DNA of 64,000 nt from a candidate division SR1 bacterium Aalborg_AAW-1 (GTDB lineage: Bacteria; Patescibacteriota; Gracilibacteria; Absconditabacterales; Absconditicoccaceae), in assembly GCA_001007975.1 (NCBI GenBank), contig CP011268.1, positions 744,001-808,000 of the forward strand, read 5' to 3'. The notes beneath the pieces were generated by a model, which worked only from the letters and a program-made list of their open reading frames with translations, was not told the DNA's origin and did not search any database. Shown one piece after another: positions 37,612 through 47,753 of the stretch. Position 1 is the stretch's first letter. Every line of letters starts with the position of its first letter. The translations under genes and the position numbers were made by a program.

Positions 37612-38223
37612 ATGCCTATTATTTCAGCGAAATTTCTCAAAAGTGGAGCAAAATTAGAACATTGTCCTGATGCGGATAGAGCAGAATTTGCCTTCATCGG
37701 GAGGAGTAATGTCGGTAAGTCTAGCTTAATCAACGCACTCTGTAAGAGAAAAACACTTGTTCAAACATCACCCAAACCTGGTAAGACACAGTTGATGAAT
37801 TTTTTCGATGTAGTGATAGAAAATGGAAAGAAAGAACATGCGCAAGCCTATCTCACGGATCTCCCAGGGTATGGATATGCCAAAGTAAGCAAAGACAAGA
37901 GATATGGTTTTGAGGCGATGATTATAGAGTATCTGACGAAGAGAGAAAATCTGGAACAGATATTTGTTCTCATCGATAGTAATATCCCTCCTCAGCAGAT
38001 CGATATTGAGTTTATCCAATGGATATCGGGACAGAAACTTCCGTATACGATCGTCTTCACCAAGTCTGACAAACCAACTCAAAAATCACTTAGTCAGCAT
38101 ATTAAATTATTTCTGATTTCGCTAAGTAAAGCAAATATTGAGATACCGTCTTACCTCATCACGAATGCCGTGAAGCAGTGATCGATCAGAGAACTCGAAC
38201 AGCTAATAGAAAAATTGGTATAG
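37612..38223 (+). CDS. engB: ribosome-biogenesis GTP-binding protein EngB (YsxC/YihA)
   Basis: 203 aa. G1 GRSNVGKSS, G2 region PKPGKTQ, G3 DLPGYGYAKV, G4 TKSDK and G5 SYLITNAV are in order. EngB helps assemble the 50S subunit. One TGA-Gly lies near the C-terminus (KQGSIREL), so with the standard code the protein would be cut short. Confidence 0.96.
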
Positions 38224-38256
38224 AAAAAAGGACAGTAATTACTGTCCTTAGTTTTG
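38222..38256. terminator. bidirectional terminator between engB and the 38282 gene
   Basis: Perfect palindrome aaggacagtaattactgtcctt (38228-38249) with an A-run on the left and a T-rich run on the right. Confidence 0.8.
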
Positions 38257-38281
38257 TTGTTAGTAATTTTTTAGATTTGTT

Positions 38282-38545
38282 TTATAGAGGTAATTTGTCT
38301 AGAAAGATGCTTTTGTATTCTAGCCATTCATGGTAGAGTTTATTTCGTCTTTCTAGTTTGGCTTGCTCGTTTTTGAGATTTCCAGGAGAAATGTTTATGA
38401 AATCATCATATGACACTAAGCAACACAATTCATAAAGTAACTTTATAGTGATATTTACTCTATTCTTGTGTTGTAGTAGTTCAATAATTTCTTGCTCTTC
38501 AGGGAACTCCTGCTTAGTTTTATTAGCTAATTCTTCGTAGTTCAT
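38282..38545 (-). CDS. small hypothetical protein
   Basis: 87 aa, no TGA, charged and helical (MNYEELANKTKQEFPEEQE; EQAKLERRNKLYHEWLEYK). Last of three small minus-strand genes separated by only 12-13 bases of A/T-rich leader (38559-38795, 38808-39095), so probably one operon from the promoter at 39130-39158. No family recognised. Confidence 0.6.
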   Translation of the reverse strand: MNYEELANKTKQEFPEEQEIIELLQHKNRVNITIKLLYELCCLVSYDDFINISPGNLKNEQAKLERRNKLYHEWLEYKSIFLDKLPL

Positions 38546-38558
38546 AATTTTTAACTTT

Positions 38559-38795
38559 TTAAGATTTTGTTAATGATTTTTTACTTGTGACCGTACCATC
38601 CGATAATTTTGTCCAAAAAATGAAGACTAAAGTTCCTGATAGACAAACTAATCCATAGGCTAATCGGATAAGATTGTCACTGTTGATAGTTATACCTATT
38701 AATAATAAAATAACTAACATAGCTAGTGCAATTTGCATCATACTCAAAAGTTTTGATGCTTTCTGTTCGTTGATAAATACAATCATTTTTTTCAT
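38559..38795 (-). CDS. small membrane protein
   Basis: 78 aa, no TGA. Two hydrophobic helices (about 17-37 and 45-62) with short basic ends. Middle gene of the three-gene unit. No family recognised. Confidence 0.6.
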   Translation of the reverse strand: MKKMIVFINEQKASKLLSMMQIALAMLVILLLIGITINSDNLIRLAYGLVCLSGTLVFIFWTKLSDGTVTSKKSLTKS

Positions 38796-38807
38796 AATTT
38801 TAATGTT

Positions 38808-39095
38808 TTAGATTTGTTTTTCTTTGATTTGAATTTCAGGTACTTGTTGTCCAGATTTCCAGAGTACCGTTCCTTCTACACGTTGATTGTTAAGAAGTGC
38901 TTTGAATTCTACATCAATCGTTTTGTTATTAGATCTATAGGTTGATAGACTAATTTGTTGTAAACCCTTTTCAGATAATCTTTCAAAGATATCATGGATA
39001 TCATCTTTAGAAAATCTTCTTGCTGTTATCAGTTGAGATAAGAGATACCCACCGATAAAACCTAGCGTTGTTGTAAGAATAAGAGATTTTTTCAT
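38808..39095 (-). CDS. small membrane-anchored protein
   Basis: 95 aa, no TGA. An N-terminal anchor (SLILTTTLGFIGGYLLSQL) precedes a soluble beta-rich domain (TIDVEFKALLNNQRVEGTVLW). First gene of the three-gene unit. No family recognised. Confidence 0.6.
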   Translation of the reverse strand: MKKSLILTTTLGFIGGYLLSQLITARRFSKDDIHDIFERLSEKGLQQISLSTYRSNNKTIDVEFKALLNNQRVEGTVLWKSGQQVPEIQIKEKQI

Positions 39096-39129
39096 ATATT
39101 TTATTTTTAATTTTTGTTTTCTTGGTAAA

Positions 39130-39158
39130 ATAATACATATTTTATATTATAATGTCAA
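39130..39158 (-). promoter_or_regulatory. promoter of the three-gene minus-strand unit
   Basis: Minus-strand TTGACA (39158-39153), 17-base spacer, TATTAT (39135-39130). Confidence 0.75.
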
Positions 39159-39245
39159 GTATTAAATATTGAATAGATTCTGGTGTTGAAGTTGAATTGT
39201 ATATCTTTATACTAAGCAGTTATTTACTTCCCCTCTCTTATTGTT

Positions 39246-40988
39246 ATGTGATTTCTCTCTACTTATCTTCGTCCGTATTGGAAAATGCTTATTGCTGTAC
39301 TGATTCTCGCTGCGATTAATCAGATTTTTTCGTTGTTGAATCCTCAGATCCTCAGATGGTTGATGGATAACTATCTGGTCAAAGCTGCAACATGAGGATT
39401 CACGACGAACCAATACGTCACGTGAGTCTTACGATGATTGGGTGGAATGATTGGAACAGCGATGGTCTCTCGTGTAGCAAAAAATTTCCAAGACTATTTT
39501 GTGAATGTGATGACACAGAAGATTGGAACATCAATCTATCAGGACACGATTGCTCATACCTTCTCGCTTCCGTATGCGGTCTTCGAAGATCAACAGTCAG
39601 GACAACTCCTTTCTAAACTTGTTAAAGCCAAAGAATCTATCCAGCTCTATATCGCTAGTCTGATCAATGTGGTATTTTTTGCCTTAGTAGGAGTAGCGTT
39701 TGTTTTAGTCTATGCTGCAACAGTTGATTGGAGAGTAACTGCGATGTATGGGTTGTTGATCCCGTTGATGGCATTGACGACGATCGGATTGTCGAAGAGA
39801 ATCAAAAAAGCACAAATGGCAATCTCAGCTCAATCGAATACCGTGGCGTGATCCATCACAGAATCTATTCGTAACGTTTCTCTCATCAAAATGCTCGGAC
39901 TGGTAGGACAAGAGACCAAGAGATTGGATAAAGCAAACCAAGAAATTCTCTGACTGGAACTCAAGAAAGTAAAGACCGTCAGATCGATCGAGTTTATTCA
40001 GGGTACAATCATCAACGCTATGAGTACCAGTATTATCGGATTGCTTGCGTATTTGGTCTATGATGGAGGAATTACGGTGGGAGAATTAATGTCGCTCTAT
40101 TTCTATTCGTTCTTTGTATTTGGACAGTTATCTCAGTTTGGACAAGTGATCAAAAACTATCAAGAAGCGAAAGCAAATCATGAAATTATCCAAGATATTA
40201 TGAAACAACAACCAGAGGCTCCTGATGAACATCTTAAGGTTATTGAGCATGTTAATTCTCTCAAACTTCAGGATGTCTCCTTCTCTTATAACGCTGATAA
40301 AGAGATTATATCTGATTTCTCTGCCCAACGATCATCGGGTCAGACCATTGCGTTTGTAGGACCATCATGAAGTGGAAAATCAACGATTCTTAAGCTGATT
40401 TGTGGATTATATCTTCCTACTCATGGAACAATTGCAATTAATGATATTCCTACAACGGATATTAATTTGACGGCATTGAAACATAAGATTGGTATTGTCT
40501 CTCAAGATGCACAACTGTTTTCTGGTACTATTCGTGAGAATCTTTTGTTCGTAGCTCCAGAAGCGACTGATGATGATATTCGTCTCGTATTGAAACAGGC
40601 TTCACTGGAGTCCTATATTGCTGAATTGGAACTCGGATTAGATACGATGATCGGTGAAGGATGAGTAAAGCTTTCGTGAGGTCAGAGACAGAGATTGGCG
40701 ATAGCTCGTGCGTTATTGCGTAATCCACAGATTTTGATCTTCGATGAAGCGACAAGTGCCTTGGATAGTTTGGTGGAAAAAGAGATTGCTGACACGATTC
40801 AGAGTATTAGTCAGTCTCGCCCAGATCTGATGACGGTGATTGTAGCACATAGACTCAGTACTGTGATGCATGCTGATAGTATTTATGTCCTCGAACATGG
40901 TAAGATTATTGAACAAGGTCATCATGATCATCTTCTAACTCTTCACGGTTTGTATGCAGCGATGTGGAGACAGCAAATTGGAGAATAA
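39246..40988 (+). CDS. ABC exporter, fused membrane and ATPase domains
   Basis: 580 aa with TGA-Gly at codon 2 and many later sites. The N-terminal six-helix transmembrane domain (about 1-320) is followed by an ATPase domain with Walker A VGPSGSGKSTIL (Gly-4 is TGA), Q-loop VSQDAQLFSGTIRENL, signature KLSGGQRQR (first Gly is TGA), Walker B ILIFDEATSALD and switch VAHRLSTV. This is the MsbA/LmrA half-transporter type and works as a dimer to export lipids, peptides or drugs; the substrate is unknown. Confidence 0.95.
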
Positions 40989-41017
40989 AAAAAAAGTTGC
41001 CTTGATACAGACAACTT
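40986..41017 (-). terminator. terminator of the 41017-41611 gene pair
   Basis: aagttg/caactt stem with T8 on the minus strand, directly after the TAA at 41017-41019. Confidence 0.7.
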
Positions 41018-41424
41018 TATAAGTTTCATCTTTTTTTAAAGAGAGATTCACATAGTTTGTCCCAAACACTCTCTCTTTTTTTCTTTGAGAGAGTTTCTGT
41101 TTTAGGAACAAGAATAAAATTGTAAATACTAAATGTTTTTGCAAACCAGTTTCTTTTTTTGATTTCCCAGTTACCATTTTTCACAATAACTGTTTTTAAG
41201 GCATTAATAACACCACCTAATGTCGTTTCATCAGTAGAAAAATCATTGTGACCAATTTCTTTTCCTTGCTTATTGTGATAATCAACATAAATTGATTTAT
41301 CATCTTGAGTTCGATACCAGATGATTTTAATTTTTGTTTCTTCAGCTAAGAAGCTGTCGAAACTTTCCTCAATTGTGCTTTCAATCTTCTGTTGAAGAGC
41401 ATGATAGTTATTTTTTGTTTCCAT
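41017..41424 (-). CDS. hypothetical protein whose C-terminus crosses a TGA
   Basis: 135 aa in code 25. No internal TGA until the very end: after ESLFKKR comes TGA (41028-41026), then Asn, Leu and TAA. A donor gene in the standard code would stop at the TGA. The protein is soluble and mixed alpha/beta (IKIIWYRTQDDKSIYVDYHNK). It overlaps the start of its neighbour by 17 bases, so the two form an operon. No family recognised. Confidence 0.6.
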
Positions 41425-41611
41425 CGTTTTTTGTTTTTTTAATTAATTCTTCAAGTTGTGTTATTATATGAGGATCATTATCTCCATATAATGTATAACT
41501 TGTCTTTTGCACATGTAATGCATCAGACAATAACAAAGGCTGTGCTTTGGCTATATTAATCATATAGCTTGGGAGTATACCCAATGTAATTAATTTTTGT
41601 ATTTCTTCCAT
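41408..41611 (-). CDS. small hypothetical protein
   Basis: 67 aa, no TGA. MEEIQKLITLGILPSYMINI with a charged C-terminus. First gene of a two-gene unit with its own promoter (41644-41672); its end overlaps the next gene. No family recognised. Confidence 0.55.
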   Translation of the reverse strand: MEEIQKLITLGILPSYMINIAKAQPLLLSDALHVQKTSYTLYGDNDPHIITQLEELIKKTKNDGNKK

Positions 41612-41643
41612 ATTTTTAAAATTTAATTATTTTTGTTTTATAT

Positions 41644-41672
41644 TTTATATATATTTATATATTATAAGTCAA
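41644..41672 (-). promoter_or_regulatory. promoter of the 41611-41017 unit
   Basis: Minus-strand TTGACT (41672-41667), 17-base spacer, TATAAA (41649-41644). Confidence 0.7.
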
Positions 41673-41763
41673 TAGATAGATGTGATCATATAGGATATAG
41701 TATTGATGGTTGATTTTATATGATGCTTTGAGTATGATATGGTGTTTTAGAATACTATTTTGT

Positions 41764-42189
41764 ATGGCACAACAGTCGTTATTTGCATGATGGGGAGAGA
41801 AAACAATGAGTTCTGACTATGTCTGCGAACAGAATATTATTGTCGATAGATGATCCAAGTATACCGTATCGGCTGGTTCGCTATCGGGAGATAAAACGGA
41901 CATCAAACAACGACTTACTCACTACTTGTCAGACAAATATTTTCAAAAAGCAACCCACAATACCTATGCATACAGAATCAAAGATCATGATGGGTTTCTG
42001 ATGGAATGAAAAAATGATGACGGAGAGACGTGAGCTGGACAATGTATTCTGAGTGTCTTACAAAAACAAAATATCGTGAATGTGATTGTCGTGGTGACCA
42101 GATATTTCGGAGGAGTACAGTTGCATGGGGATAGATTTCGTCATGTGATCGATGCCACGAAGATGGTTGTGGATAGGTATATGTCTTAA
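41764..42189 (+). CDS. IMPACT/YigZ-family protein
   Basis: 141 aa with TGA-Gly. KATHNTYAYRI, NDDGETGAGQCIL and VIVVVTRYFGGVQLHGDRFRHV are the conserved blocks of the UPF0029 domain. Bacterial YigZ has a second, C-terminal domain that is missing here, so this is a single-domain form. Its role (translation or nucleic-acid related) is not settled. Confidence 0.88.
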
Positions 42190-42253
42190 TTTTTTTGCTT
42201 TTTTGTAATATATTAATAGAATATAATAATAATAATTTATTTTAAAGATTGTT

Positions 42254-43177
42254 ATGGAATACTTAAAAAAACTCTATCAACCACAAGAATGACAATCATA
42301 CGAGCAATTTAAGCAAGGAACGGTGGAAAATATTCATAATCTTTTTGATATATATTCTAAGTCAGATGTTATGACGTTACAGAATTTTCTTGAAAATACT
42401 GATCATGGATTGGAGCATGAATATAATGTCTACCAGAAGGCCATAGAAATTATTGATCGTTATGAGCAAAAAACTTGAAAGAAAATTCGTAAACATATGA
42501 TATATCCTATGGTTATAGTTCATGATGCTATAAGATCTCTCCAATATGATCCTATGGATAAACAGAAAGCTCGCAAAGAAAAAAGAAATGATAGAAATCA
42601 TGAAAAGTATGGCGCATTTCTCTTTGAAAAAATGATACAATCTTGAAATCAAAGAGATGTCTTTATCAATCTCTCAGAACAAGAGCAAGCAGAGATTAAA
42701 GAATATTTGATTAATCATGACTATTTTTCAGAACAACTTAATGGAGGTAGATTTCATGAGCCTACGAGTATAGAAGGGCAAATTGTAAGACTTGCCGATA
42801 GAATTAGTGTACCACTCAAAGATGAAATTCAAAGATATTGGGATACCTGAAAAAGACTCAATACTCCATTTTTCAATCAATCCATGCCATTGTCAGAAAG
42901 AGAAAACTTTTCGTTTGATAAGATGGGATTGTATTTCAAAAATGGTTGGGTTGATGAAGTATTGTTTTTTACAGCATTGTTGATGATTACAGAAAAAGAC
43001 TTTTCTGATCCAGTATTAGGTGAAATCTATAAAAAATGGGCGGTCGATAAAGATAATGCTATTGATTTTATTCTCGATATTGGTAAACAAGAAGGAGCAA
43101 CTCCTGAACAAATGGAAGATTTGAAAGTATTATTGTCTCATCTTGGTGAGAAATTTGGTTTTCATGTGAAGGGGTAA
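42254..43177 (+). CDS. HD-domain phosphohydrolase-like protein
   Basis: 307 aa with four TGA-Gly codons. NTDHGLEHEYNVYQKAIEII, then YPMVIVHDAIRSL and IEGQIVRLADRIS give the H...HD...D metal-binding pattern of the HD superfamily. The substrate cannot be inferred. It precedes the APH-type kinase by 24 bases, so the two may act together. Confidence 0.75.
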
Positions 43178-43201
43178 TTTACTCCTTTTTTTATAAATCA
43201 T

Positions 43202-44080
43202 ATGTTACAAGAATATCATCTCATCAAGCATAGAAGAAATTGATCCACAATCTATCAATGTAAGCATTATACACACTACATGAAGGTTTGATCTCAAGAG
43301 ATGATACAATCAGAAGTAGATATGTACAGTATTGTACATCAGTATTGATTTCCTTTACCTACGCTTCTAGAGTATAATATTGAGCATGATGATATTTCTT
43401 ATATGAAAGAGGAATCATTAGAGGGTAATCTTTTTGCTGACGTTTTTACATATGATTGTGAACAATATTGAGAGATTAGGAAAAATCATTTTGATTCTTT
43501 CTGTTTATATCAAAAAAATCATCTCTATTTTCAGTTACAAACACAAGATAAAGCGCTTGCTCAAACTTTTTTTGATAAATTTGAAGACTTGTATGAAGAA
43601 GGAGAGATAGATCATAATATTATTGATCAATTGAAAGAGAAGATTGTGAGAGTAACAGCAACACTTCCTGTGGTACGAAATCATGGAGATCATAATCCTT
43701 ACAATATTTTTACTGATGGTTTGATTGATTTGGAGGATTCTTTTGATGGACCTTTGTGATATGATACGATTACTGCTTTAACTCAAAATTATTGGTTTCC
43801 TACGCAAGGAGGAGAGCTGAATCAACAGCATGCTTTTACAGAAGGGCAAATCAATCGTTATCTTAAGTATTGTAGTAGAAAAGAAATAGACTTTATGGAT
43901 AATGATATATTTGCAGCGCTCTTTATTATGAGATGAATATTTGCTACTGTAAAAACAGTAAATTTTCCATGATTATATCAGTTTAGATATAAAAAATTAT
44001 TACAAACGATTACTGAATATCTTAACGGAAATCAAAATATGATCCACTATTTTATTACTCACTATAAAACTTCACTCTAG
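43202..44080 (+). CDS. aminoglycoside-phosphotransferase-like kinase
   Basis: 292 aa with many TGA-Gly codons. NHGDHNPYNIF (catalytic HGDxxxxN loop) and GLIDLEDSFDGPLGYD (metal-binding acidic residue) are the APH/choline-kinase signature. The N-terminal lobe is diverged. Substrates of the family include small alcohols, sugars and drugs. Resistance is not implied. It follows the HD hydrolase gene. Confidence 0.8.
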
Positions 44081-44094
44081 TTTTTATTTATCAC

Positions 44095-44123
44095 TTGACA
44101 TGTGGTGTTAATATAATTATAAA
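44095..44123 (+). promoter_or_regulatory. promoter of the 44162 gene
   Basis: TTGACA (44095-44100), 17-base spacer, TATAAA (44118-44123). Confidence 0.75.
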
Positions 44124-44161
44124 AGATATCTAAAAATAAAATAAAAAATATATAATTTATT

Positions 44162-44416
44162 ATGGGAAAAAATGAACAAAAAGGTGCTGCTGATGCTCAT
44201 AGAGTTACAAAAGCAAAAGAACAATTAGACCAAGAATTTCCAATCATTGGTCAACAGTCACCTAGGGGTTTACTAGAGCTGTTAGAAATTAAAAAACTTG
44301 AACAGTATGTTCATGAGAGAAATGATGAATGTACGTTATATGATTATAACGTAGCTCTCATAGAATTACTGAATGATCGTAAGCAAATAGGCGTTTTCGT
44401 CTGATTACAACAATAA
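44162..44416 (+). CDS. small hypothetical protein whose end crosses a TGA
   Basis: 84 aa in code 25: after NDRKQIGVFV comes TGA (44402-44404), then LQQ and TAA. In the standard code it would end at the TGA as an 80-aa protein. Helical, charged, no internal TGA otherwise. Own promoter and terminator. No family recognised. Confidence 0.6.
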
Positions 44417-44449
44417 TTCTTTATGATATGTTCATAAAGAATTTTTTTA
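44416..44449 (+). terminator. terminator of the 44162 gene
   Basis: attctttatga/tcataaagaat perfect 11-bp stem plus T7; it overlaps the TAA, whereas the earlier TGA lies 12 bases before it. Confidence 0.85.
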
Positions 44450-44658
44450 GTATTGTTTTCTTAGTATCGTTAATAACTATGACTTGATTTTGTTGTCAAA
44501 ATATCTATATATGGAGTTATGCAATACAATTCTTCACTTATATTCTCATGTTGTTGTGCTCATCAGATCGATGGGTAATGTTTGCATAGACTAAAAATAA
44601 CACTTTTGTCCTTCACATACTCAGAGATCTCTCATCTAGCAATAGGAGAGATTTTTTG
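44450..44658 (+). other. short terminated intergenic unit
   Basis: No clear gene. A terminator (atctctc/gagagat stem, 44627-44652, with T6) ends the stretch although no recognised gene precedes it. A 26-aa frame at 44513-44593 (MELCNTILHLYSHVVVLI...) or a small RNA could be the product; neither is supported further. Confidence 0.35.
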
Positions 44659-44696
44659 TTTCAGTGAAGATTTTTTATCTTATATGAGTACTACTT

Positions 44697-44996
44697 ATGA
44701 TGACACTTTCACCAAACCGTATCGAAGAACTTCGTATCCTTCCTAAAACTCCAGAGTATAAAGGAGTGCAAGATTTATTTGATGTCTTATCTATTTGGCA
44801 AGAGGAAGAGAGAGAACACAAAAATGACTATGAGTATGAAGCATTACAACAACTTTCTACGATAATGATTTCACAGACTCAGGTACTGAATATATTGCAA
44901 TGATGGGATAGATCATGATACGAGTCACTCAATGAAGAACAGCAAGATCAGTATAATACCTTGATAGACGTCTTGTTAGGAAATCAAACACTATAA
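44697..44996 (+). CDS. small hypothetical protein
   Basis: 99 aa with two TGA-Gly codons near the end (LQGWDRSGYES). Acidic, helical, soluble (IWQEEEREHKNDYEYEALQQ). Two adjacent ATG codons; I use the first. No family recognised. Confidence 0.6.
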
Positions 44997-45009
44997 TGAT
45001 CACTATATC

Positions 45010-45038
45010 TTGACAATTTATACTTAATTGATTATATT
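45010..45038 (+). promoter_or_regulatory. promoter of the 45072 gene
   Basis: TTGACA (45010-45015), 17-base spacer, TATATT (45033-45038). Confidence 0.75.
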
Positions 45039-45071
45039 GTTTTCCTAAAACAAAAAATAAATATTATTATT

Positions 45072-45401
45072 ATGAAAAACAATGTATTAAATCATGTGAG
45101 TGTAGACTGTTCTCTCCCCTTGTCTGTAGATTTATTAGTGGTAAGAGTTCTTTATCAATTTTGTATTTCAAAGGATATAGAAATTCCTGTAAATACAACT
45201 ATGGCAACTTCTCTTCAAGAATTAGTTTGCTATGTGCTAGATAAGACTAAAGAAGAAATAGCTGCTTATAAGGACTTCCAGTATTATGGTGCAAAAACAT
45301 GGGAAATCTTAAAAGAAAAAAATTCTGAATTGAAAAAAATTGTAGAAATGACTTCTGAAGAATTTGAGAAGTATGAAGATAATATCGAAATTGTCTTTTA
45401 A
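45072..45401 (+). CDS. small hypothetical protein
   Basis: 109 aa, no TGA. MKNNVLNHVSVDCSLPLSVDLL opening, helical C-terminus rich in Glu/Lys (EKNSELKKIVEMTSEEFEKY). Own promoter and terminator. No family recognised. Confidence 0.6.
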   Translation: MKNNVLNHVSVDCSLPLSVDLLVVRVLYQFCISKDIEIPVNTTMATSLQELVCYVLDKTKEEIAAYKDFQYYGAKTWEILKEKNSELKKIVEMTSEEFEKYEDNIEIVF

Positions 45402-45406
45402 AAAGT

Positions 45407-45439
45407 AAACTCTTCCCGAATGCGTGGGAGAGTTTTTTT
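45407..45439 (+). terminator. terminator of the 45072 gene
   Basis: aaactctt-ccc/ggg-agagttt stem with T7. Confidence 0.85.
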
Positions 45440-45519
45440 GATCCTTTTCTCTTGTAACTGGTGACGAAAATAGGTATATTGAAAGTGATATATTCTATCT
45501 TTCCTATCTCTCTATACTT

Positions 45520-46425
45520 ATGAGCTCATCAGATAAAAAAACTATTTACATTCTCGATCGATACACGAACAAAAACTACTGACTTGAAGTTCCGTCAGAT
45601 GAAGAGTTTTTACTTTGAGAAAAAATTATTTTTGAGCAAGTAGGAGGAGATGGGAAGAAAACACAATCCATCGGTACCTATATTGGTGATAAGTATAATG
45701 ATATTGAGAGAACATGTACCTATGTTGATCGTATGACAGATCAGGAGATTGAACAGTTTGAAGATATGCAGAAGAAAGCAAAATGACACTTCCCTCTCTT
45801 CAAAAAAATGTTTAAAACAGCTTTTCCGACCGCTATTCCTGTGACGGCGAGATATCATATGTTTGCTCGTCAGTGGTATTTCTATTTCTATTCTGAACAG
45901 AGATTTAATTTTGTAGAATTTATTAGAGAGTTTCGTCAGGCGCTGTGAGGTCAATTTTTTCTCTTCCAAGTAGGGGCAAGAGATATGGTCAAGATGTCTC
46001 CAGGGACTGATCACATCATAGGTTGTAATGGTCGTAATCTGTGTTGTAAATCGAATCGTCCGTTACCAAGTATTGATGTAGAGGATTTGTTGGTACAACA
46101 TTTAGATGGACGTGATATTGAAAGATTAAAATGACGCTGTGGTAAATTAAAGTGTAGTCTGATCTATGAGGTAGAGACCTATGTCACAGAATCTCAAAAT
46201 TTTCCATCAAAATGATCTACTATCGATATTAAAGATTGTGCGCAATGTGGTATGGTGACGAATTTCAATATTATGACGAATAAAATTGATGTTCAACTTG
46301 AAGATGGAATACGTATACAAATTGATCTTAGTGAAGTAAAAAAGATACATGAAATGCGTAAATGAAGAGTGCATGATGATCATGAAAGAGAATTAGTTGC
46401 TGCTGCAAAAGATGCGGTATGATAG
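45520..46425 (+). CDS. PSP1/RicT (YaaT)-family protein
   Basis: 301 aa. The PSP1 domain is clear: FYFYSEQRFNFVEFIREFRQ, QVGARDMVKMSPGTD, CNGRNLCCKS and GRCGKLKCSLIYE, with the cysteines that in RicT of Bacillus help hold Fe-S clusters in the RicA/F/T complex. A beta-rich N-terminal part and a basic C-terminal tail flank it. Several Gly are TGA; it ends Val-Gly-TAG. A role in RNA processing is known for relatives, not shown here. Confidence 0.88.
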
Positions 46426-46444
46426 ATAGAGTGTTTTAGTTGTT

Positions 46445-47572
46445 ATGAATAATGTTATGATAGAATTTCTACAAAATATAGTATTTCCTCTGGAGCTTGA
46501 TACATTGCGAGGATGGCGAATATTATTGACGATTCTTGTGATTGTGGGAAGTATTGTCTATGCGATATTGTGATATGTTGTGGAGAAAAAATCTTGACCG
46601 CAAGAGAAAAAGAAGTCATCTTCTGTGAAAAGTGAACATCGATTTCAACAATTGTTTACTTCAAAGCAGATTACCAAAGATACTCTCCATGAGAAAGTAG
46701 AACATATAGTTCATGAAGTAGAAGCAATAATAGATGAAGAACTTGGATGAGAAGAAGAGTTGGAATGAGAAGAGGAGAAACCACTTTCTGAAATAAGAGA
46801 AGAATCTTTAGCTCCATCTTTGCCTCGATGGAAAAAACTAATGGGTAAAAAGGCTGCTATAGTACAAGAAGAATATATTCAAGAAGAAGAAAATATCCAC
46901 CAAGAAAATATCCAAGAAGAACATATTCAAGAAGAAGACATTCCTCAATCAGAGATTCTTATGACAGCAGATACGGTAGATCAAATTGAACAACATAATA
47001 AAATACAAATTAAACGAGAAGAATTTAAAGCTGATCTTGATTATCTGAAGAAGAGACAAAAATGGGATGAATATGAAAGTAAACTTATTGAATGACTTGC
47101 ACAAGATCCAGATCATGCTGATATTCTGGAACATCTTGCAGATTTTTATATGATGGATAATCAGCCTAAAAAAGCTCTTCCACTGTATAAAAAACTTGTT
47201 GAAAAATATCCAGAACAACACGTCTTACTCCGAAAAATGGCACAAGTATACTTGAGTATGAAAGATTTACAAATGGCAGAGGTCTTGGTTGATAGAGCGC
47301 TTGCACTCCATCCTAATACACCAAAATATGCTATGAATCTTGTAGAAATCTATTATGGTACAGAGAGAAAAAAAGAAGCTCTTACGATGTTAGAACGTAT
47401 TGTAGAACGAAGACCAAATAATTTGAGTTATCGAACGACATTAGTCAATCTGTATGAAGAATTTGAATTGTATGGTAAGGTTGTGGATGCCTACGAATCT
47501 ATGTTACTTATCGATCCTACCAATGTTATGCTGAAAAGAAAGCTACTCGAAGCAAGGACACAAATACAGTAA
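46445..47572 (+). CDS. membrane-anchored TPR protein
   Basis: 375 aa. One N-terminal membrane helix (WRILLTILVIVGSIVYAILGY) is followed by a long charged linker with a degenerate IQEE/IHQE repeat (about 140-170), then at least four TPR units from about residue 225 (DILEHLADFYMMDNQPKKAL, LLRKMAQVYLSMKDLQMAEV, KYAMNLVEIYYGTERKKEAL, SYRTTLVNLYEEFELYGKVV). TPR domains hold partner proteins. It lies 19 bases after the PSP1 gene. Confidence 0.85.
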
Positions 47573-47633
47573 AAGTGTAGAGTTTATAGTGTAGAGTAGT
47601 TATGTATCTTATTTATTATCTTATATTATAGTT

Positions 47634-47726
47634 ATGTCGAGAAAAACAGTTATTAAAGTGTTTGCTATTCTTATGATTATTTTTTTGATCTTAGGATCAT
47701 TTGCTGCTATTGCTCCTTATTTGTAA
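47634..47726 (+). CDS. 30-aa single-pass membrane protein
   Basis: MSRKTVIKVFAILMIIFLIL with a short tail GSFAAIAPYL. Basic N-terminus plus one hydrophobic helix; it resembles the small DUF4044-type proteins of Firmicutes in layout only. It lies 27 bases before the AlaRS-like gene on the same strand. Confidence 0.5.
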   Translation: MSRKTVIKVFAILMIIFLILGSFAAIAPYL

Positions 47727-47753
47727 TTTTTATTAGAATCGATATCCATTATT

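Noticed and set aside
43202-44080. Aminoglycoside resistance gene
   Set aside because: Only the general APH kinase signature is present; the family is broad and the N-terminal lobe is unlike known resistance enzymes.
44513-44593. 26-aa open frame before a terminator
   Set aside because: It has no leader features and no similarity; it is kept only as part of an unexplained terminated interval.
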